In this document: piece by piece, positions 9,098-18,546 of the stretch
Position numbering within the stretch: the first letter of the stretch is position 1
How the letters are laid out: the number at the start of each line of letters is the position of its first letter
Source: Candidatus Obscuribacterales bacterium
Lineage (GTDB): Bacteria; Cyanobacteriota; Vampirovibrionia; Obscuribacterales; Obscuribacteraceae
Assembly: GCA_019750335.1 (NCBI GenBank)
Contig: JAIEOQ010000008.1
Coordinates: 124,001 to 188,000 of the forward strand
Reading direction: 5' to 3'
Length of the DNA: 64,000 nt
Made by a program: the position numbers and the translations under genes
The notes under the pieces: model-generated
Seen by the model: the letters and a program-made list of their open reading frames with translations, nothing else
Told to the model about the DNA's origin: nothing
Database searches by the model: none

Positions 9098-9691
9098 ATG
9101 AACAACATTGCCATGGGTGCAATCAAAAATATTTTGTTGCCTGAGAATTTTGTACCGGGCAAAGAAACCATTGGCGGCAACGCTTACAACTGGTCGCGTA
9201 AGTTTTTTGCCAAAGAGAATCCGGAAGTGGAGTTGAGCTTTCATTATCGCGGCATGAAAATAAGCGGCAATGATGCCAAAGCCTTTTTTGATACTGTCCG
9301 CCGCCCGCCCCAACTTGTTTTTGCTCACAGCGATTTTATTCCACCGACTGTTTTAGAAAAGAATTTGGTTAAGCCTTTAGGCAGGGCACTAGGAAACGCC
9401 GGCAACAACCAGCTGACAAATGAAGCTTCCGGTATTCGCGGTCCGCGCTTTTTCATAGAGCAGTTGCAAGTCAAAGAGATCAAACAAAAACATGTTCTTT
9501 TAGTTGCCGGTTATTTTCATAATCCGGAAGGTGAATTTTCTCAAGCATTTCGCGGCATATTTTTTCAAGCCGGATTGCCTGAAGATGGGCTTGCTGTCGA
9601 AGAGATATTTATACAAACACCGTCCAAAGAACTCGCTGAAAAATATCAAGCAACCTTCGACACCATGCTTGAAACAATTGAATGGGCTTAG
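9098..9691 (+). CDS. Conserved-looking small protein of unknown function
   Basis: I do not recognise this 197-residue soluble protein. It has no signal peptide or membrane segment; it has alternating beta-like segments (HVLLVAGYFHN, GIFFQAGL) and a mostly helical C-terminus. It lies 37 bases downstream of the papain-like protein in the same direction, so the two are probably co-transcribed, and it ends 8 bases before the convergent lysS stop. A role as partner, inhibitor or chaperone of the upstream protein is only suggested by position. The start is uncertain: ATG 9098 has no strong ribosome site, and an in-frame ATG follows at 9113. Confidence 0.65.
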   Translation: MNNIAMGAIKNILLPENFVPGKETIGGNAYNWSRKFFAKENPEVELSFHYRGMKISGNDAKAFFDTVRRPPQLVFAHSDFIPPTVLEKNLVKPLGRALGNAGNNQLTNEASGIRGPRFFIEQLQVKEIKQKHVLLVAGYFHNPEGEFSQAFRGIFFQAGLPEDGLAVEEIFIQTPSKELAEKYQATFDTMLETIEWA

Positions 9692-9699
9692 CCTTAGTT

Positions 9700-11238
9700 C
9701 TATTTGGCTTTGACTTTTTCGCTCTTTTTCTTATCGACGCCTTCATCGCCCTCGCCTTGCTCGGCTTTATGCAACGGCTTCATCGTTGGAAAAGCAATTA
9801 CATCGCGAATTGAAGGTGAATCGGTAAGCAACATACAAAGACGATCGATACCAACACCGATCCCCATGGTTGGCGGCATGCCATATTCCACGGCTTGAAT
9901 AAAATCGAGATCCAGCGGTTGTGCTTCATCATTGCCGGCTTCTTTTTTGCGTGCTTGATCTTCAAGACGTGCTCTTTGATCGAGAGGATCCGTAAGCTCG
10001 CTGTAACCGTTTGCATGTTCGCGCCCGAAAATAAAGAGCTCAAAACGTTCAACCAAGCCTGGTTTATCGCGATGCTTTTTAGTGAGCGGTGAAATTTCTA
10101 CCGGATAATCGATCAAGAAAGTCGGTTGCATTAAAGTAGCTTCGACTTTTTCTTCGAAGATCAAATTGAAAACTTCGCCGGGAGTTTCAGCAAACTCAAG
10201 CTCAATTCCAAGCTTAGAAGCCAAAGCCCGAGCTTCATCCATGGTTTTAATCGTGTCGGTGTCGATGCCTGTTACTTCAAGAATGGCATCACGCATGGTG
10301 ACTCGCCGCCAAGGGCTAGCAAAATCAATCTCCACACCTTGATAAGTAATTTTAGTCGTACCGCATACTGCTTTAGCTACATGCTGCAACATCTCTTCGG
10401 CAAAATCCATCAGCTCGTTGTAATCACCGTAAGCTTGATACAGCTCAAGCATGGTGAACTCCGGATTGTGCTTAGTACTCATACCTTCGTTGCGGAAAAT
10501 TCGTCCGATTTCATAGACTTTTTCGAAGCCGCCGATAATCAAGCGTTTTAAGTGCAACTCAGTAGCGATACGCATGAAAAGATCGATATCTAAAGTGTTG
10601 TGATGAGTGATGAACGGACGGGCGTCAGCGCCGCCGGCTTCCACTTGCAGCACCGGGGTTTCTACTTCATAAAATCCGCGACCGTCAAGAAACTCGCGCA
10701 TGGAACGAATGGCCAGGCTGCGCTTCTTCAAAGTTTCACGAACTTCGGCGTTGATAATCAGATCAACATAACGATGACGATAACGTGCTTCAACATCAGT
10801 AAAACCTTCCCAATTTAAGGGCAAAGGCAAAAGCGATTTGCACAGCACTTCATATGATTTGACACGCACCGAAAGCTCTCCGGCTTTAGTGCGGCGGATG
10901 GTGCCGGTGGCCCCGATGAAATCGCCTTTGTCCAGGAGACGCAACCGTTTAAGGTCCGCTTCTGGTAAAGATTCTTTGTGATTGAAAATCTGAATTTTGC
11001 CTGATTCATCATGGACGTCAGCAAACATCCAGGTGTTTCTTTCGTTCAAAACGCGTCCGCAGACGCTGACTACATCTTGTGTTTCAGTCTCCGGTGGCAG
11101 ATCTTTATATAGCTCTTTCAGTTGGGCGGCAGTATGGCTACGCTTGAAACTATAAGGATAAGGATTAACACCAGCTTCCTTAAGTTCGTTGAGTTTGCGC
11201 AATCTTTCATCACGCAATCTGCTGCTTTCAGTATCCAT
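9700..11238 (-). CDS. lysS: Lysyl-tRNA synthetase, class II
   Basis: Charges tRNA-Lys with lysine. The 512-residue protein has an N-terminal OB-fold anticodon domain (VSVCGRVLNERN, about residues 60-150) and a class II catalytic core with motif 2 (FRNEGMSTKHNPEFTMLELY) and motif 3 (GIGVGIDRLCMLL). The C-terminus carries a short Lys/Glu-rich tail (about 20 residues after FPTMKPL) beyond the usual end. The frame extends upstream to 11340, but MDTESSRLRDERL at 11238 fits the family N-terminus and is preceded by a purine-rich GGGGGAAAG. It is divergent from gyrA across a 310-base interval. Confidence 0.96.
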   Translation of the reverse strand: MDTESSRLRDERLRKLNELKEAGVNPYPYSFKRSHTAAQLKELYKDLPPETETQDVVSVCGRVLNERNTWMFADVHDESGKIQIFNHKESLPEADLKRLRLLDKGDFIGATGTIRRTKAGELSVRVKSYEVLCKSLLPLPLNWEGFTDVEARYRHRYVDLIINAEVRETLKKRSLAIRSMREFLDGRGFYEVETPVLQVEAGGADARPFITHHNTLDIDLFMRIATELHLKRLIIGGFEKVYEIGRIFRNEGMSTKHNPEFTMLELYQAYGDYNELMDFAEEMLQHVAKAVCGTTKITYQGVEIDFASPWRRVTMRDAILEVTGIDTDTIKTMDEARALASKLGIELEFAETPGEVFNLIFEEKVEATLMQPTFLIDYPVEISPLTKKHRDKPGLVERFELFIFGREHANGYSELTDPLDQRARLEDQARKKEAGNDEAQPLDLDFIQAVEYGMPPTMGIGVGIDRLCMLLTDSPSIRDVIAFPTMKPLHKAEQGEGDEGVDKKKSEKVKAK

Positions 11239-11548
11239 AGTTATCCGCTTTCCCCCTTGAAGCTTCGCGCCAACAGTGCCGAGCTTCTTGACGATGCTGC
11301 AGGCGTGCGCCTTACCTGGCGCTTGAATCGGCGATTTCATCTTATTGAAATCTGCCCATAACAGTTTACTAGTCTCTCACAAACTAGAGAAGACTTAAAC
11401 AAATTACGCTTGCCGGTCGTCAACATTCGAAATCTACAGGACTAAAACCGGCTTCAGGAGCCGGTTGCTCCATCATGATATACTCCATACTTGTATATGC
11501 TTTTGTATATCTAGGCATTGTTTTCAACGGCAGCGGGAGACTAATAAA
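11239..11548. other. Divergent lysS-gyrA intergenic region
   Basis: This 310-base interval separates the divergently transcribed lysS and gyrA starts and must hold both promoters. I see no gene in it. Part of it is an open upstream extension of the lysS frame that I regard as non-coding. It contains the hairpin at 11446-11466 and an AT-rich stretch (11477-11515) with several TATA-like hexamers, none in a convincing -35/-10 pair. Confidence 0.5.
11446..11466. other. GC-rich stem-loop in the gyrA leader
   Basis: A perfect 8-bp stem AACCGGCT/AGCCGGTT with a 5-base TCAGG loop. It lies about 80 bases before the gyrA start and about 210 bases before the lysS start. No T-tract follows in either direction, so it is more likely an operator or a structured leader than a terminator. 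The gyrA 5' region is a plausible place for supercoiling-linked control, but nothing here shows it directly. Confidence 0.45.
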
Positions 11549-14140
11549 TTGAGTACTGGCGAACGGATTGTTACCGTCGAATTGCGCGACGAAATGCGCA
11601 AGTCATTCATCGATTACGCCATGTCTGTCATTGTCAGTCGAGCCATTCCTGACGTTCGCGACGGCTTAAAGCCGGTTCACCGCCGCATTGTATACGGCAT
11701 GTATGAACTCGGTCTTACCCCACAATCACGTTATCGTAAAGCGGCAAAAACAGTCGGCGACGTTATGGGTAACTTTCACCCTCATGGCGACTCAGCCATT
11801 TATGAAGCTTTGGTCAGATTAGCTCAGCCATCAGCTAGCCGTTATCCGCTTGTAGACGGTCACGGCAACTTCGGTGACCTTGACAATCCGCCAGCTGCCA
11901 TGCGTTATACCGAAGCCAGATTGACTCATTTAGCGATGGATCTTTTAGCTGATATTGAAGCTGAAACAGTCGACTTCAAGCCAAACTTCGATGATAGCCG
12001 TGAAGAACCAACGGTTTTGCCTTCACGAGTACCCTTGCTTCTATTAAATGGCTCAGCCGGTATTGCTGTTGGTATGGCAACCAACATGCCTCCCCACAAC
12101 TTGCGCGAAGTAGTGGACGGCGTGATTGCCAAAATCGACAATCCCGAGCTCGATTCAGCCGGCTTAATGGAATACATCAAAGGACCTGACTTCCCGTCGG
12201 GTGGAATCATCATGGGTACCGACGGTATTCGCGATGCTTATATGACCGGCAAAGGCTCCATTCCCGTACGCGGCGTTGCCACAATCGATGTAATCCCAGG
12301 CAGCGGCGGACGCCAATCAAGAACCGGCATTATCGTCACTTCCCTACCTTATATGGTTGGACCGGAAGCTTTTGCCAAGCGCGTAGCCGAGCTTGTTAAA
12401 GACGAAAAAATTTCCGGCGTCAGCGACATCAACGACGAAACCGATCGCTCCGGCTTGCGCGTCGTAATTGAATTAAAACGAGACGCCCATCCGGAAGTGG
12501 TTCTCAATCAACTCTACAAACACACTCAACTACAACAGTCTTTCCCGGTTAACACTCTCGCTCTTACTTTCGGCCAAGAAAACGATGTCGACTGGAAAGC
12601 TGAAGACAACAGCCAACTTGAAATCGGTGTGTTGGAGAAAAGCAAAAAGGCAAAAGCCAAGCCGGGCAAACCGGCAACAATGGGTCTCCAGGCTCTAATC
12701 GACGACTTCATCATTCACCGCTATATAGTCGTCAAAAAACGCACACGCTATCTTTTGCGCAAAGCTCAAGAACGCGCCCACATTTTAGAAGGCTATTTAA
12801 AAGCTCTCGAAAATATAGATGAAGTAATCAAAATCATTCGTAAAGCACAAGAGACAGCCGATGCGCGCGCCGGTTTGATCAAGCGTTTTGCCTTGAGTGA
12901 AATTCAAGCCAACGCCATTCTCGAATTGCAACTGCGCCGCTTGACCGGATTGGAACGCGGTAAAATTCAAGCCGAATATGACGAACTACAAGTGAAAATT
13001 GCTGATTATCAAGCCATTCTCGCCAGCCGCAAACGCGTACTCAAAATTCTCAAACAAGAATTGAAAGAGATTCGCGACAAATACGGCGATGACAGACGTA
13101 CTCAAATCGTCCAAGACAAAGGCGATACCGAAATCTCGGCCAAAGACTTAATTCCGAACGAACGGATGGCAGTCTTCATCACCACCAAGGATTACATCAA
13201 GCGCACACCGCTTGATACATTCAAACGTCAACGCCGCAACACTCGCGGAGTCGCCGGTGTGAAAACCAAGGATGAAGATGACTTACAGCACTTCTTCACT
13301 GCTAATACTCACGATAAACTGCTGGTTTTCACAAACCGCGGACAAGTCTATTCAATCGATGTAATGGATATCCCCGAATCAAGCCGTTCGGCTCGTGGTT
13401 TAGCCATCGTCAACTTGATCCCAATTACCCAAGACGAGACCGTAACAACAGTTATGTCCGTTTCCGAGCAAGATCTCAAACAAGACGCTTATTTTGTGAT
13501 GTTGACTCTGCAAGGTCATATCAAGAAAGTGCAGTTTGATGAATTTGCAAATATTCGTCGCAGCGGTATTATCGCTATTACGCTTACCGATGGCGATCAA
13601 TTAGGTTGGGTCCGCCGTTCAAACGGTAAGTGCGACGTTATTCTCGGTACTTCCGACGGTATGTGCATTCGCTACAGCGAAGAAGAGCTCCGTCCCCTGG
13701 GACGCACCGCTCGTGGCGTAAGAGCAATCACCTTGCGTGAAGGCGACAAGATTGTCGGCTTCGACGTCATTGCACCAAGCAGTGAATTATCAATCCTGAT
13801 TGTCACCAATGATGGCTATGGCAAACGAGTCGAAATCGATGAGTTTCGCCAACAAGGCCGCGGCGGCATGGGAATCATCGGTACTAAATTCAAAAAACCA
13901 GATTCCAAAATGGCTTGCTTGCGCATAGTCGAGCCGGGTAACGAAGTAATGATTGCTACCCAAAGCGGCATTATTGTCCGTCAACAAACAGACGCAATTA
14001 GCAGTCAGGGACGAATGGCTACCGGTGTACGCTTGCAACAACTGAAAGACGACAAAGTCGTATCCGTAACGCCAGTAGTAATGATCGAAGAAGATCCTGG
14101 GCTGAACGCCGAAGACGAAGAAAGCAGCGAAGAGAAATAA
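11549..14140 (+). CDS. gyrA: DNA gyrase subunit A
   Basis: Type IIA topoisomerase subunit that cuts and rejoins DNA to introduce negative supercoils with GyrB. No ATG gives a sensible start; a TTG at 11549, preceded by GGGAG at 11534-11538, gives an 863-residue protein beginning [15 protein letters not shown]. With this start the catalytic tyrosine (AMRYTEARL) is Y120, close to Y122 of E. coli, which supports the choice. The quinolone-determining region reads [17 protein letters not shown], with Ser and Glu at the two usual positions. The C-terminal beta-pinwheel has a degenerate GyrA box (QQGRGGMG), suggesting gyrase rather than ParC. The C-terminal tail is acidic. A strong terminator follows. 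Confidence 0.93.
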   Translation: MSTGERIVTVELRDEMRKSFIDYAMSVIVSRAIPDVRDGLKPVHRRIVYGMYELGLTPQSRYRKAAKTVGDVMGNFHPHGDSAIYEALVRLAQPSASRYPLVDGHGNFGDLDNPPAAMRYTEARLTHLAMDLLADIEAETVDFKPNFDDSREEPTVLPSRVPLLLLNGSAGIAVGMATNMPPHNLREVVDGVIAKIDNPELDSAGLMEYIKGPDFPSGGIIMGTDGIRDAYMTGKGSIPVRGVATIDVIPGSGGRQSRTGIIVTSLPYMVGPEAFAKRVAELVKDEKISGVSDINDETDRSGLRVVIELKRDAHPEVVLNQLYKHTQLQQSFPVNTLALTFGQENDVDWKAEDNSQLEIGVLEKSKKAKAKPGKPATMGLQALIDDFIIHRYIVVKKRTRYLLRKAQERAHILEGYLKALENIDEVIKIIRKAQETADARAGLIKRFALSEIQANAILELQLRRLTGLERGKIQAEYDELQVKIADYQAILASRKRVLKILKQELKEIRDKYGDDRRTQIVQDKGDTEISAKDLIPNERMAVFITTKDYIKRTPLDTFKRQRRNTRGVAGVKTKDEDDLQHFFTANTHDKLLVFTNRGQVYSIDVMDIPESSRSARGLAIVNLIPITQDETVTTVMSVSEQDLKQDAYFVMLTLQGHIKKVQFDEFANIRRSGIIAITLTDGDQLGWVRRSNGKCDVILGTSDGMCIRYSEEELRPLGRTARGVRAITLREGDKIVGFDVIAPSSELSILIVTNDGYGKRVEIDEFRQQGRGGMGIIGTKFKKPDSKMACLRIVEPGNEVMIATQSGIIVRQQTDAISSQGRMATGVRLQQLKDDKVVSVTPVVMIEEDPGLNAEDEESSEEK

Positions 14141-14160
14141 TCCATCGCTTATAAAAACCG

Positions 14161-14194
14161 AAAAAGACCTAGTTTTGCAAAACTAGGTCTTTTT
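14161..14194. terminator. Bidirectional rho-independent terminator after gyrA
   Basis: A perfect 34-base palindrome: AAAAAGACCTAGTTTTG and its exact complement. The A5/T5 ends make it a terminator in both directions, serving gyrA (+) and reaching the stop codon of the small minus-strand gene ending at 14195. Confidence 0.9.
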
Positions 14195-14458
14195 CTATAT
14201 CTCGTCTTGCAAGCACTCTTCCAGAGTAAGACCCTGCTTGCGGCATTTTGACAGGCACCAATTGAGCGTCAATTGCTGGGCTAATTCAAGATTTTCCTGG
14301 CAGCGCGGTCGACCGGCAAAAGCCCGGCCTAATAAAAGCTCCAACTCATCTTGGTGAGCCCTGAGCCGCAGCGGAAGCGCGAGAACCCAATTTCCTGCAG
14401 AGTTTTGAGAAAGGATATCCACAAAATATCCCGTTTCGATTGTTCGGCTACCAAGCAT
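14195..14458 (-). CDS. Small protein of unknown function
   Basis: I do not recognise this 87-residue protein. It starts ATG at 14458 (a TTG precedes it directly) and ends next to the gyrA terminator, which then serves both genes. The sequence has a beta-like start (GYFVDILS, GNWVLALPLRLRAH) followed by a helical C-terminus with three cysteines. A weak ribosome site and lack of a recognised domain leave doubt, but the convergent shared terminator and reasonable composition favour a real gene. Confidence 0.5.
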   Translation of the reverse strand: MLGSRTIETGYFVDILSQNSAGNWVLALPLRLRAHQDELELLLGRAFAGRPRCQENLELAQQLTLNWCLSKCRKQGLTLEECLQDEI

Positions 14459-14601
14459 CAATATTAGAGACCCATTGCGTATGCAACTCGCATATTTCAG
14501 AGTTACATTTCATCACTTATCACAACTTTACAATCAATTATACAGCTGTCTTGGCAATTCGCACTCGTCCAAACGGAGGATACAGCTAAAATTATTTGTC
14601 G

Positions 14602-14638
14602 AAAAAAGAAGACATCCGACTTTAAGCCGGATGTCTTC
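14602..14638 (-). terminator. Rho-independent terminator of the response regulator gene
   Basis: On the minus strand an 11-bp stem (GAAGACATCCG with its complement, 14608-14618/14628-14638), extended by a mismatch and two more pairs, is followed by six T. It lies 60 bases past the response regulator stop. The rest of 14459-14697 holds no gene that I can see. Confidence 0.85.
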
Positions 14639-14697
14639 CGTAGTTTTCTTTTCCCTGTTTTTAAGGGATATCGAAGATTGTCTGGACGAAGCTCTTC

Positions 14698-15396
14698 CTA
14701 TCTGGAAGGTTCTTCTTCTCTTAAGACATAACCTTCTCCACGTACTGTTTGAATCAAGCGTTTTTGGCTTGCATCTTCCAGTTTTGAACGCAGATAACGG
14801 ATATAAACTTCGATTACGTTCGATTCACCGATAAAATCGTAGCCCCAAACTTTATCGAAAATGAATTCTCTAGAGAGAACTTGCTCGGGATACTGCATGA
14901 ATAAACGCAAAAGATCAAACTCTTTAGCTCGCAGATCCAATTGACGCTCGCCTCTTTTGACAACACGATTCAATTGGTCCATCCACAAATCGGCATAAGT
15001 AAGAATGCCTTCTTGGGGTTTGCGGCGCATCACTGCTCTGATCCGCGCTAACAATTCTTCTGTAGCAAAAGGTTTGGTCAAATAATCATCGGCGCCGCTA
15101 TCCAAGCCGCCTACGCGGTCTTGAACACCGTCTTTAGCCGTAAGCATAATAATAGGAATCTTGGAGATGGCTCTTAGCCTTTTACAAACTTCCACACCAT
15201 CAAGACCCGGCAGCATTATGTCGAGCAAAACCAAATCCGGTTGCTCTCTTTTAAATACGTCAATGCCTACATTGCCATCATGGGCAACATGTACTTGATA
15301 GCCTTCATAACCCAGCTCAAGTTCGATCAGACGGGCAATGTTCACGTCGTCTTCGATGATCAGAATCTTCATCCCGCTGTTGCTAGTGCTGCTCAA
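14698..15396 (-). CDS. OmpR/PhoB-family response regulator
   Basis: A two-component transcription factor. The receiver domain (about residues 9-125) has the acidic pocket EDD (15-17), phospho-acceptor D59 (LLDIMLPG), T86 and K108 (LTKPF). The C-terminal winged-helix DNA-binding domain (about 135-230) has the typical DLRAKEFDLL and RTVRGEGYVL-like elements (QTVRGEGYVL). No sensor kinase is adjacent, so it is an orphan here. Start: the TTG at 15396 has an AGGTGAG ribosome site a few bases upstream; the GTG at 15405 lies inside that site, and the ATG at 15372 has none, so TTG is preferred. It is monocistronic, with its own terminator. The 257 bases upstream hold only AT-rich DNA that should contain its promoter. 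Confidence 0.93.
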   Translation of the reverse strand: MSSTSNSGMKILIIEDDVNIARLIELELGYEGYQVHVAHDGNVGIDVFKREQPDLVLLDIMLPGLDGVEVCKRLRAISKIPIIMLTAKDGVQDRVGGLDSGADDYLTKPFATEELLARIRAVMRRKPQEGILTYADLWMDQLNRVVKRGERQLDLRAKEFDLLRLFMQYPEQVLSREFIFDKVWGYDFIGESNVIEVYIRYLRSKLEDASQKRLIQTVRGEGYVLREEEPSR

Positions 15397-15653
15397 CTGT
15401 CTCACCTCATACCAAACGCCAGACTGGAAATATTAAACCCAACTCAAAGTTGATTTATTAGTCAGAGATTTAATGATTAAAGACTTTACCAGGCATTTAA
15501 TGTTTAGGAAAGGGGGTGGATGGCAAGAATCCCCCTTATTTGCAATCCATATATGCCATTAATTGGAAACTGCCGCATTACTAATCAATATGTTTCAGAT
15601 CCACAACGAGCTTTTACAGGTCGGTTGCCAACCGGCTCTTAAACCATTGCTCT

Positions 15654-16649
15654 TTACAGCAATTTTTCTTTGGTAGCCCAATCAATTTCAGCTTGCAGAG
15701 ATTGCTTAAGCGGGGTGAAAGATAATGCTCCTAATTCATTTTGCAGTTTATCCACAGCCACATAAGTCGATTGTGTAAGCTTATCCAAGCGGTCAGGTGT
15801 AAGCGGGCAGCGCGAGCCTAGCAGCCTGACGCCAATACTCGCTGCCATTCGCATTAAAGAGGCAGGAAAAGAAAGCATGCGCTTTTTTCTTCTCAGCAAT
15901 AAGTTGATACTTTCGCTTAGTTCATACATGCTGATTGGTTGCGGGTTGGCAATATTAAAAGTCTGATAGCAGCCTTCATCGCTTTTTTGTTTTTCCAAAC
16001 TTACTTTTATTGCTTTAGCCAAATCATCGGCGTAAATCAAGCTTTTAAGCGCCTGACCGCCGTCGATATGAAAATATTTGCCGGACTTAATTTGTTTGAG
16101 GAGCGAAAGCATATTGCCGCGATCCCCTTCACCAAAAACCAAAGCCGGTCTGAAAATCATAATCAACGGGGCGGAAAGCTCGTGGCGCAAGTAGGTTTCG
16201 CATTTCAGCTTCGACATTCCGTAAGGCGTGTCCGGAGCCGGTTTATGCTCTTCGGAGACATTGCGCAAAGAGCCTGAGCCATAAACAGCGATTGTACTGA
16301 TGAAAACAATTTGTTTGACTGCATTCTTTTTGGCAGCTTGAAACAGTTTGGCGCTAGCTTCAAAATTTAAGCGCTCATATTCTTGCGGCTTTGCCTGAGG
16401 CTGATGTACCAAAGCAGCAGTATGAATGATCGTTTTGCATGCGGCAGACAGAGCAACACAATCAGCTTCGGATGCCTCACCAAGATCAAGTTCAACAACT
16501 TGAATCTGTTTTTGTTTTTCGATATCGGGAAACAGTTTTTGCAGTTTTGCTCGATCACGTACTTGCAAGCGTAGCGGCGTTTCAGCCGTCAAATACTGCG
16601 CAACTAAAGCACGGCCAATTAAACCATTTGCTCCGGTAATTAGAATCAT
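15654..16649 (-). CDS. NAD-dependent epimerase/dehydratase (short-chain, extended)
   Basis: Extended short-chain dehydrogenase probably acting on a nucleotide sugar or a related substrate. The 331-residue protein starts with the Rossmann motif TGANGLIG, followed by the SDR catalytic set: Ser/Thr in FISTIAVYGSG and YGMSK. The ATG at 16649 shares one base with the stop codon of the upstream glycosyltransferase (TAATG), so translation is coupled; the longer frame to 16721 is just overlap with that gene. With the glycosyltransferase it forms a two-gene unit, pointing to polysaccharide or glycolipid synthesis. The substrate is unknown. Confidence 0.88.
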   Translation of the reverse strand: MILITGANGLIGRALVAQYLTAETPLRLQVRDRAKLQKLFPDIEKQKQIQVVELDLGEASEADCVALSAACKTIIHTAALVHQPQAKPQEYERLNFEASAKLFQAAKKNAVKQIVFISTIAVYGSGSLRNVSEEHKPAPDTPYGMSKLKCETYLRHELSAPLIMIFRPALVFGEGDRGNMLSLLKQIKSGKYFHIDGGQALKSLIYADDLAKAIKVSLEKQKSDEGCYQTFNIANPQPISMYELSESINLLLRRKKRMLSFPASLMRMAASIGVRLLGSRCPLTPDRLDKLTQSTYVAVDKLQNELGALSFTPLKQSLQAEIDWATKEKLL

Positions 16650-17692
16650 TACTTTAATACGGCCCGATTCTTGTTTTGGACCGATTCGTTGTTTTGATCT
16701 GATTCGTTGCTTTGACCGCAATCCGCACCTTGCGCTGATTTCGGCTCTGCAGACATAGATTTGAAATTTTCAGTACTTTTTGTCGGCAATAAATTTTGCA
16801 GACAAGACAAAAGAATAAAAATCGTCGCTCGCAACCAGATTGCCGCATAGATCAGCCAGTTAAATGGGGCCCAATATTTTTGAGCAAAATATTTACGATA
16901 AAAAACTTCCATACCTTTATGCAAATTGATCGTGGCCCCAACTCGACGAAATCGGCTGGAAGCCCCATGATAATGATAAACAACTGCAGAAGGCAGATAA
17001 TTAACAGTCCAACCGGACTGCTTTAAGCGCCAGCACCAATCAATATCTTCGCCGTACATAAAGATATCTTCGTCCAGCAATCCGATTTGATCGATAGCAG
17101 CTTTACGCACCATCATGCATGAACCGGAAAGAGCATCAACATCAAGTTCCGAATCAGGATCGGCATGAGTTAAGTTGTAGCGTGCCAGAAGCGGATGCTT
17201 AGGAAAGAGCAGACTTAAATAAGTAAGGCGAAAGAATGCCGCTGCCGGTGTCGGAAACGCTCGACGGCAAGCCAACTGCAAACTGCCATCCGGATTAAGC
17301 ACTTTAGGACCAGCTGCACCACATTTATCCTGCTTGTCCATGTATTGGCAAAGGGTGGAAATACTGTCATCGACAAGTACCGTATCCGGATTTAAGAGCA
17401 AAACATAATTGCCATTTGTCGAAGGTATTACTTGATTACAGGCAACAGCAAAACCAACGTTTTGATTGTTGGCAATCAGTTGTACTTCCGGGAAATCTCG
17501 CTTAACAAGCTCAACTGAATGGTCGCCTGAATTATTATCAACCACCCATATTTCGTAAGATACTTTTTTGGTGTACACACGAATCGAGTTTAAGCAAGAC
17601 GCCAAAAGCTCCGGCGTCTTCCAATTAACAATTACAATTGAAACTTGTGGCTGATTCACCACTCGATTCAACCATATAAAGGGATAGACCAA
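16649..17692 (-). CDS. GT2 family glycosyltransferase (rhamnosyltransferase-like)
   Basis: Inverting glycosyltransferase with a GT-A fold. It contains VSIVIVNWKTPELL, VVDNNSGD, the NVGFA motif and the metal-binding LLNPDTVL, then SGSCMMVRKAAI and the acceptor-side GEDIDWCWRLKQSGW. A hydrophobic stretch near residues 285-305 (LIYAAIWLRATIFILLS) may attach it to the membrane. The C-terminal 30 residues are low complexity (Asn, Gln, Ser, Glu) and encoded by 18-base repeats. The start is uncertain: TTG at 17692 is the longest option, without a clear ribosome site; GTG codons at 17662 and 17659 are alternatives. Coupled to the downstream epimerase. Confidence 0.88.
   Translation of the reverse strand: MVYPFIWLNRVVNQPQVSIVIVNWKTPELLASCLNSIRVYTKKVSYEIWVVDNNSGDHSVELVKRDFPEVQLIANNQNVGFAVACNQVIPSTNGNYVLLLNPDTVLVDDSISTLCQYMDKQDKCGAAGPKVLNPDGSLQLACRRAFPTPAAAFFRLTYLSLLFPKHPLLARYNLTHADPDSELDVDALSGSCMMVRKAAIDQIGLLDEDIFMYGEDIDWCWRLKQSGWTVNYLPSAVVYHYHGASSRFRRVGATINLHKGMEVFYRKYFAQKYWAPFNWLIYAAIWLRATIFILLSCLQNLLPTKSTENFKSMSAEPKSAQGADCGQSNESDQNNESVQNKNRAVLK
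16663..16716. repeat. Three imperfect 18-base tandem repeats
   Basis: Units at 16663-16680, 16681-16698 and 16699-16716 share the core CGATTCGTTGTTTTGA with few changes. They lie in frame (6 residues each) within the last codons of the glycosyltransferase, just before the coupled start of the epimerase, and encode a Glu-Ser-Gln-Asn-rich tail. Confidence 0.7.
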
Positions 17693-17730
17693 CTGAGCTG
17701 GTCTTAAGAATTCAGCTTCTTAAGCCAGGT

Positions 17731-18387
17731 TTAGAATTCGGAAATCGGTCTATCATGCCATTGCCCGAAAGAATATTTGTTTTTTGCTGGCTTTTTACGC
17801 CTTGGCGATTCTTTGCGAAAGAACAAAAATAGATTTTGCATCCAATACGGCATTAAATACTCCGAATCTCTTAACTCCTGGCGCTCTCTCCGGTTCAGAA
17901 ATTGTGTCGCATCTTTGAGAATCTCCGGACGACATTCCGCTTTTCCTTTATGCCATAACGCTCTGATTACTTCTCCGACATCGTCGTCTCTCAACCCCAT
18001 TTTTCTTGGGCTTGTTCCTTGCAATTTAATCACTTGTTCGCCGCAGCGAAACGAGCTGCTTCTCCCGTTTACCGCATAAACAGTTTCACTTATATTCTCA
18101 GCCTCAATTAGCCCTAATTTTTTTGCCACTTCTTCACCGGCAGCTATTATCGTCCGCCCGAAGGCTTTCGCCTTTGCCTCAGCCACTTCTTTTATCGTTG
18201 GCTTTTCCGCTCCTTTTCTTATAAACAACCCACGGGCTACTCTCACAATTTCGCCCTTTTTCACCAATCGCCACAATGTTTGATCGATTGCTCCCCTTGA
18301 ACCGTATCGCAAAAAATCTCTTGTCGAGAATGGTTTATCGTCCTCCAGACAGGCTATATGCCTCTTTATCCAAGCTGCCGCCCACAT
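17731..18387 (-). CDS. DUF6088 / AbiEi-antitoxin-like winged-helix protein
   Basis: The 218-residue protein begins with a winged-helix-like domain (about residues 12-60: FSTRDFLRYGSRGAIDQTLW then KKGEIVRVARGLF) of the type found in DUF6088 and AbiEi antitoxins. The middle part (KEVAEAKAKAFGRTIIAAGEEVAKKLGL, RPEIL) also follows that family's layout, and a basic tail (ESPRRKKPAKNK) follows. AbiEi proteins bind inverted repeats in their own promoter; here a 32-base palindrome starts 17 bases before the ATG. No AbiEii nucleotidyltransferase toxin is adjacent, since the next gene is the glycosyltransferase. A GGTGAGG ribosome site supports the start. The likely role is DNA-binding regulation; toxin neutralisation is unproven. 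Confidence 0.75.
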   Translation of the reverse strand: MWAAAWIKRHIACLEDDKPFSTRDFLRYGSRGAIDQTLWRLVKKGEIVRVARGLFIRKGAEKPTIKEVAEAKAKAFGRTIIAAGEEVAKKLGLIEAENISETVYAVNGRSSSFRCGEQVIKLQGTSPRKMGLRDDDVGEVIRALWHKGKAECRPEILKDATQFLNRRERQELRDSEYLMPYWMQNLFLFFRKESPRRKKPAKNKYSFGQWHDRPISEF

Positions 18388-18403
18388 TTTCCCTCACCCC
18401 CTG

Positions 18404-18435
18404 CTTGTAAGAAAAACCGCTCTTTTTCTTACAAG
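18404..18435. repeat. 32-base palindrome, proximal copy of an inverted pair
   Basis: A 13-bp perfect stem (arms CTTGTAAGAAAAA and its complement) around a CCGCTC core. Its inner 26 bases (18407-18432) recur exactly, in reverse orientation, at 18547-18572. It lies 17-48 bases upstream of the DUF6088 start codon, where an autoregulatory operator would be expected. Confidence 0.85.
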
Positions 18436-18546
18436 TACGTTAGCCTAAGGCAAAAAGTTCACTGACAAAATCTCAGCTGGCAAACAACTCTTACTTTCGC
18501 TTAGCTAAGCAAAAGCCCCAGCCCACCATCCATCAAGATCCCAAGC

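Noticed and set aside
14459..14697. A gene or RNA in the longest clean gap near the response regulator
   Set aside because: Only the terminator at 14602-14638 is convincing; plus-strand frames there overlap the response regulator in antisense.
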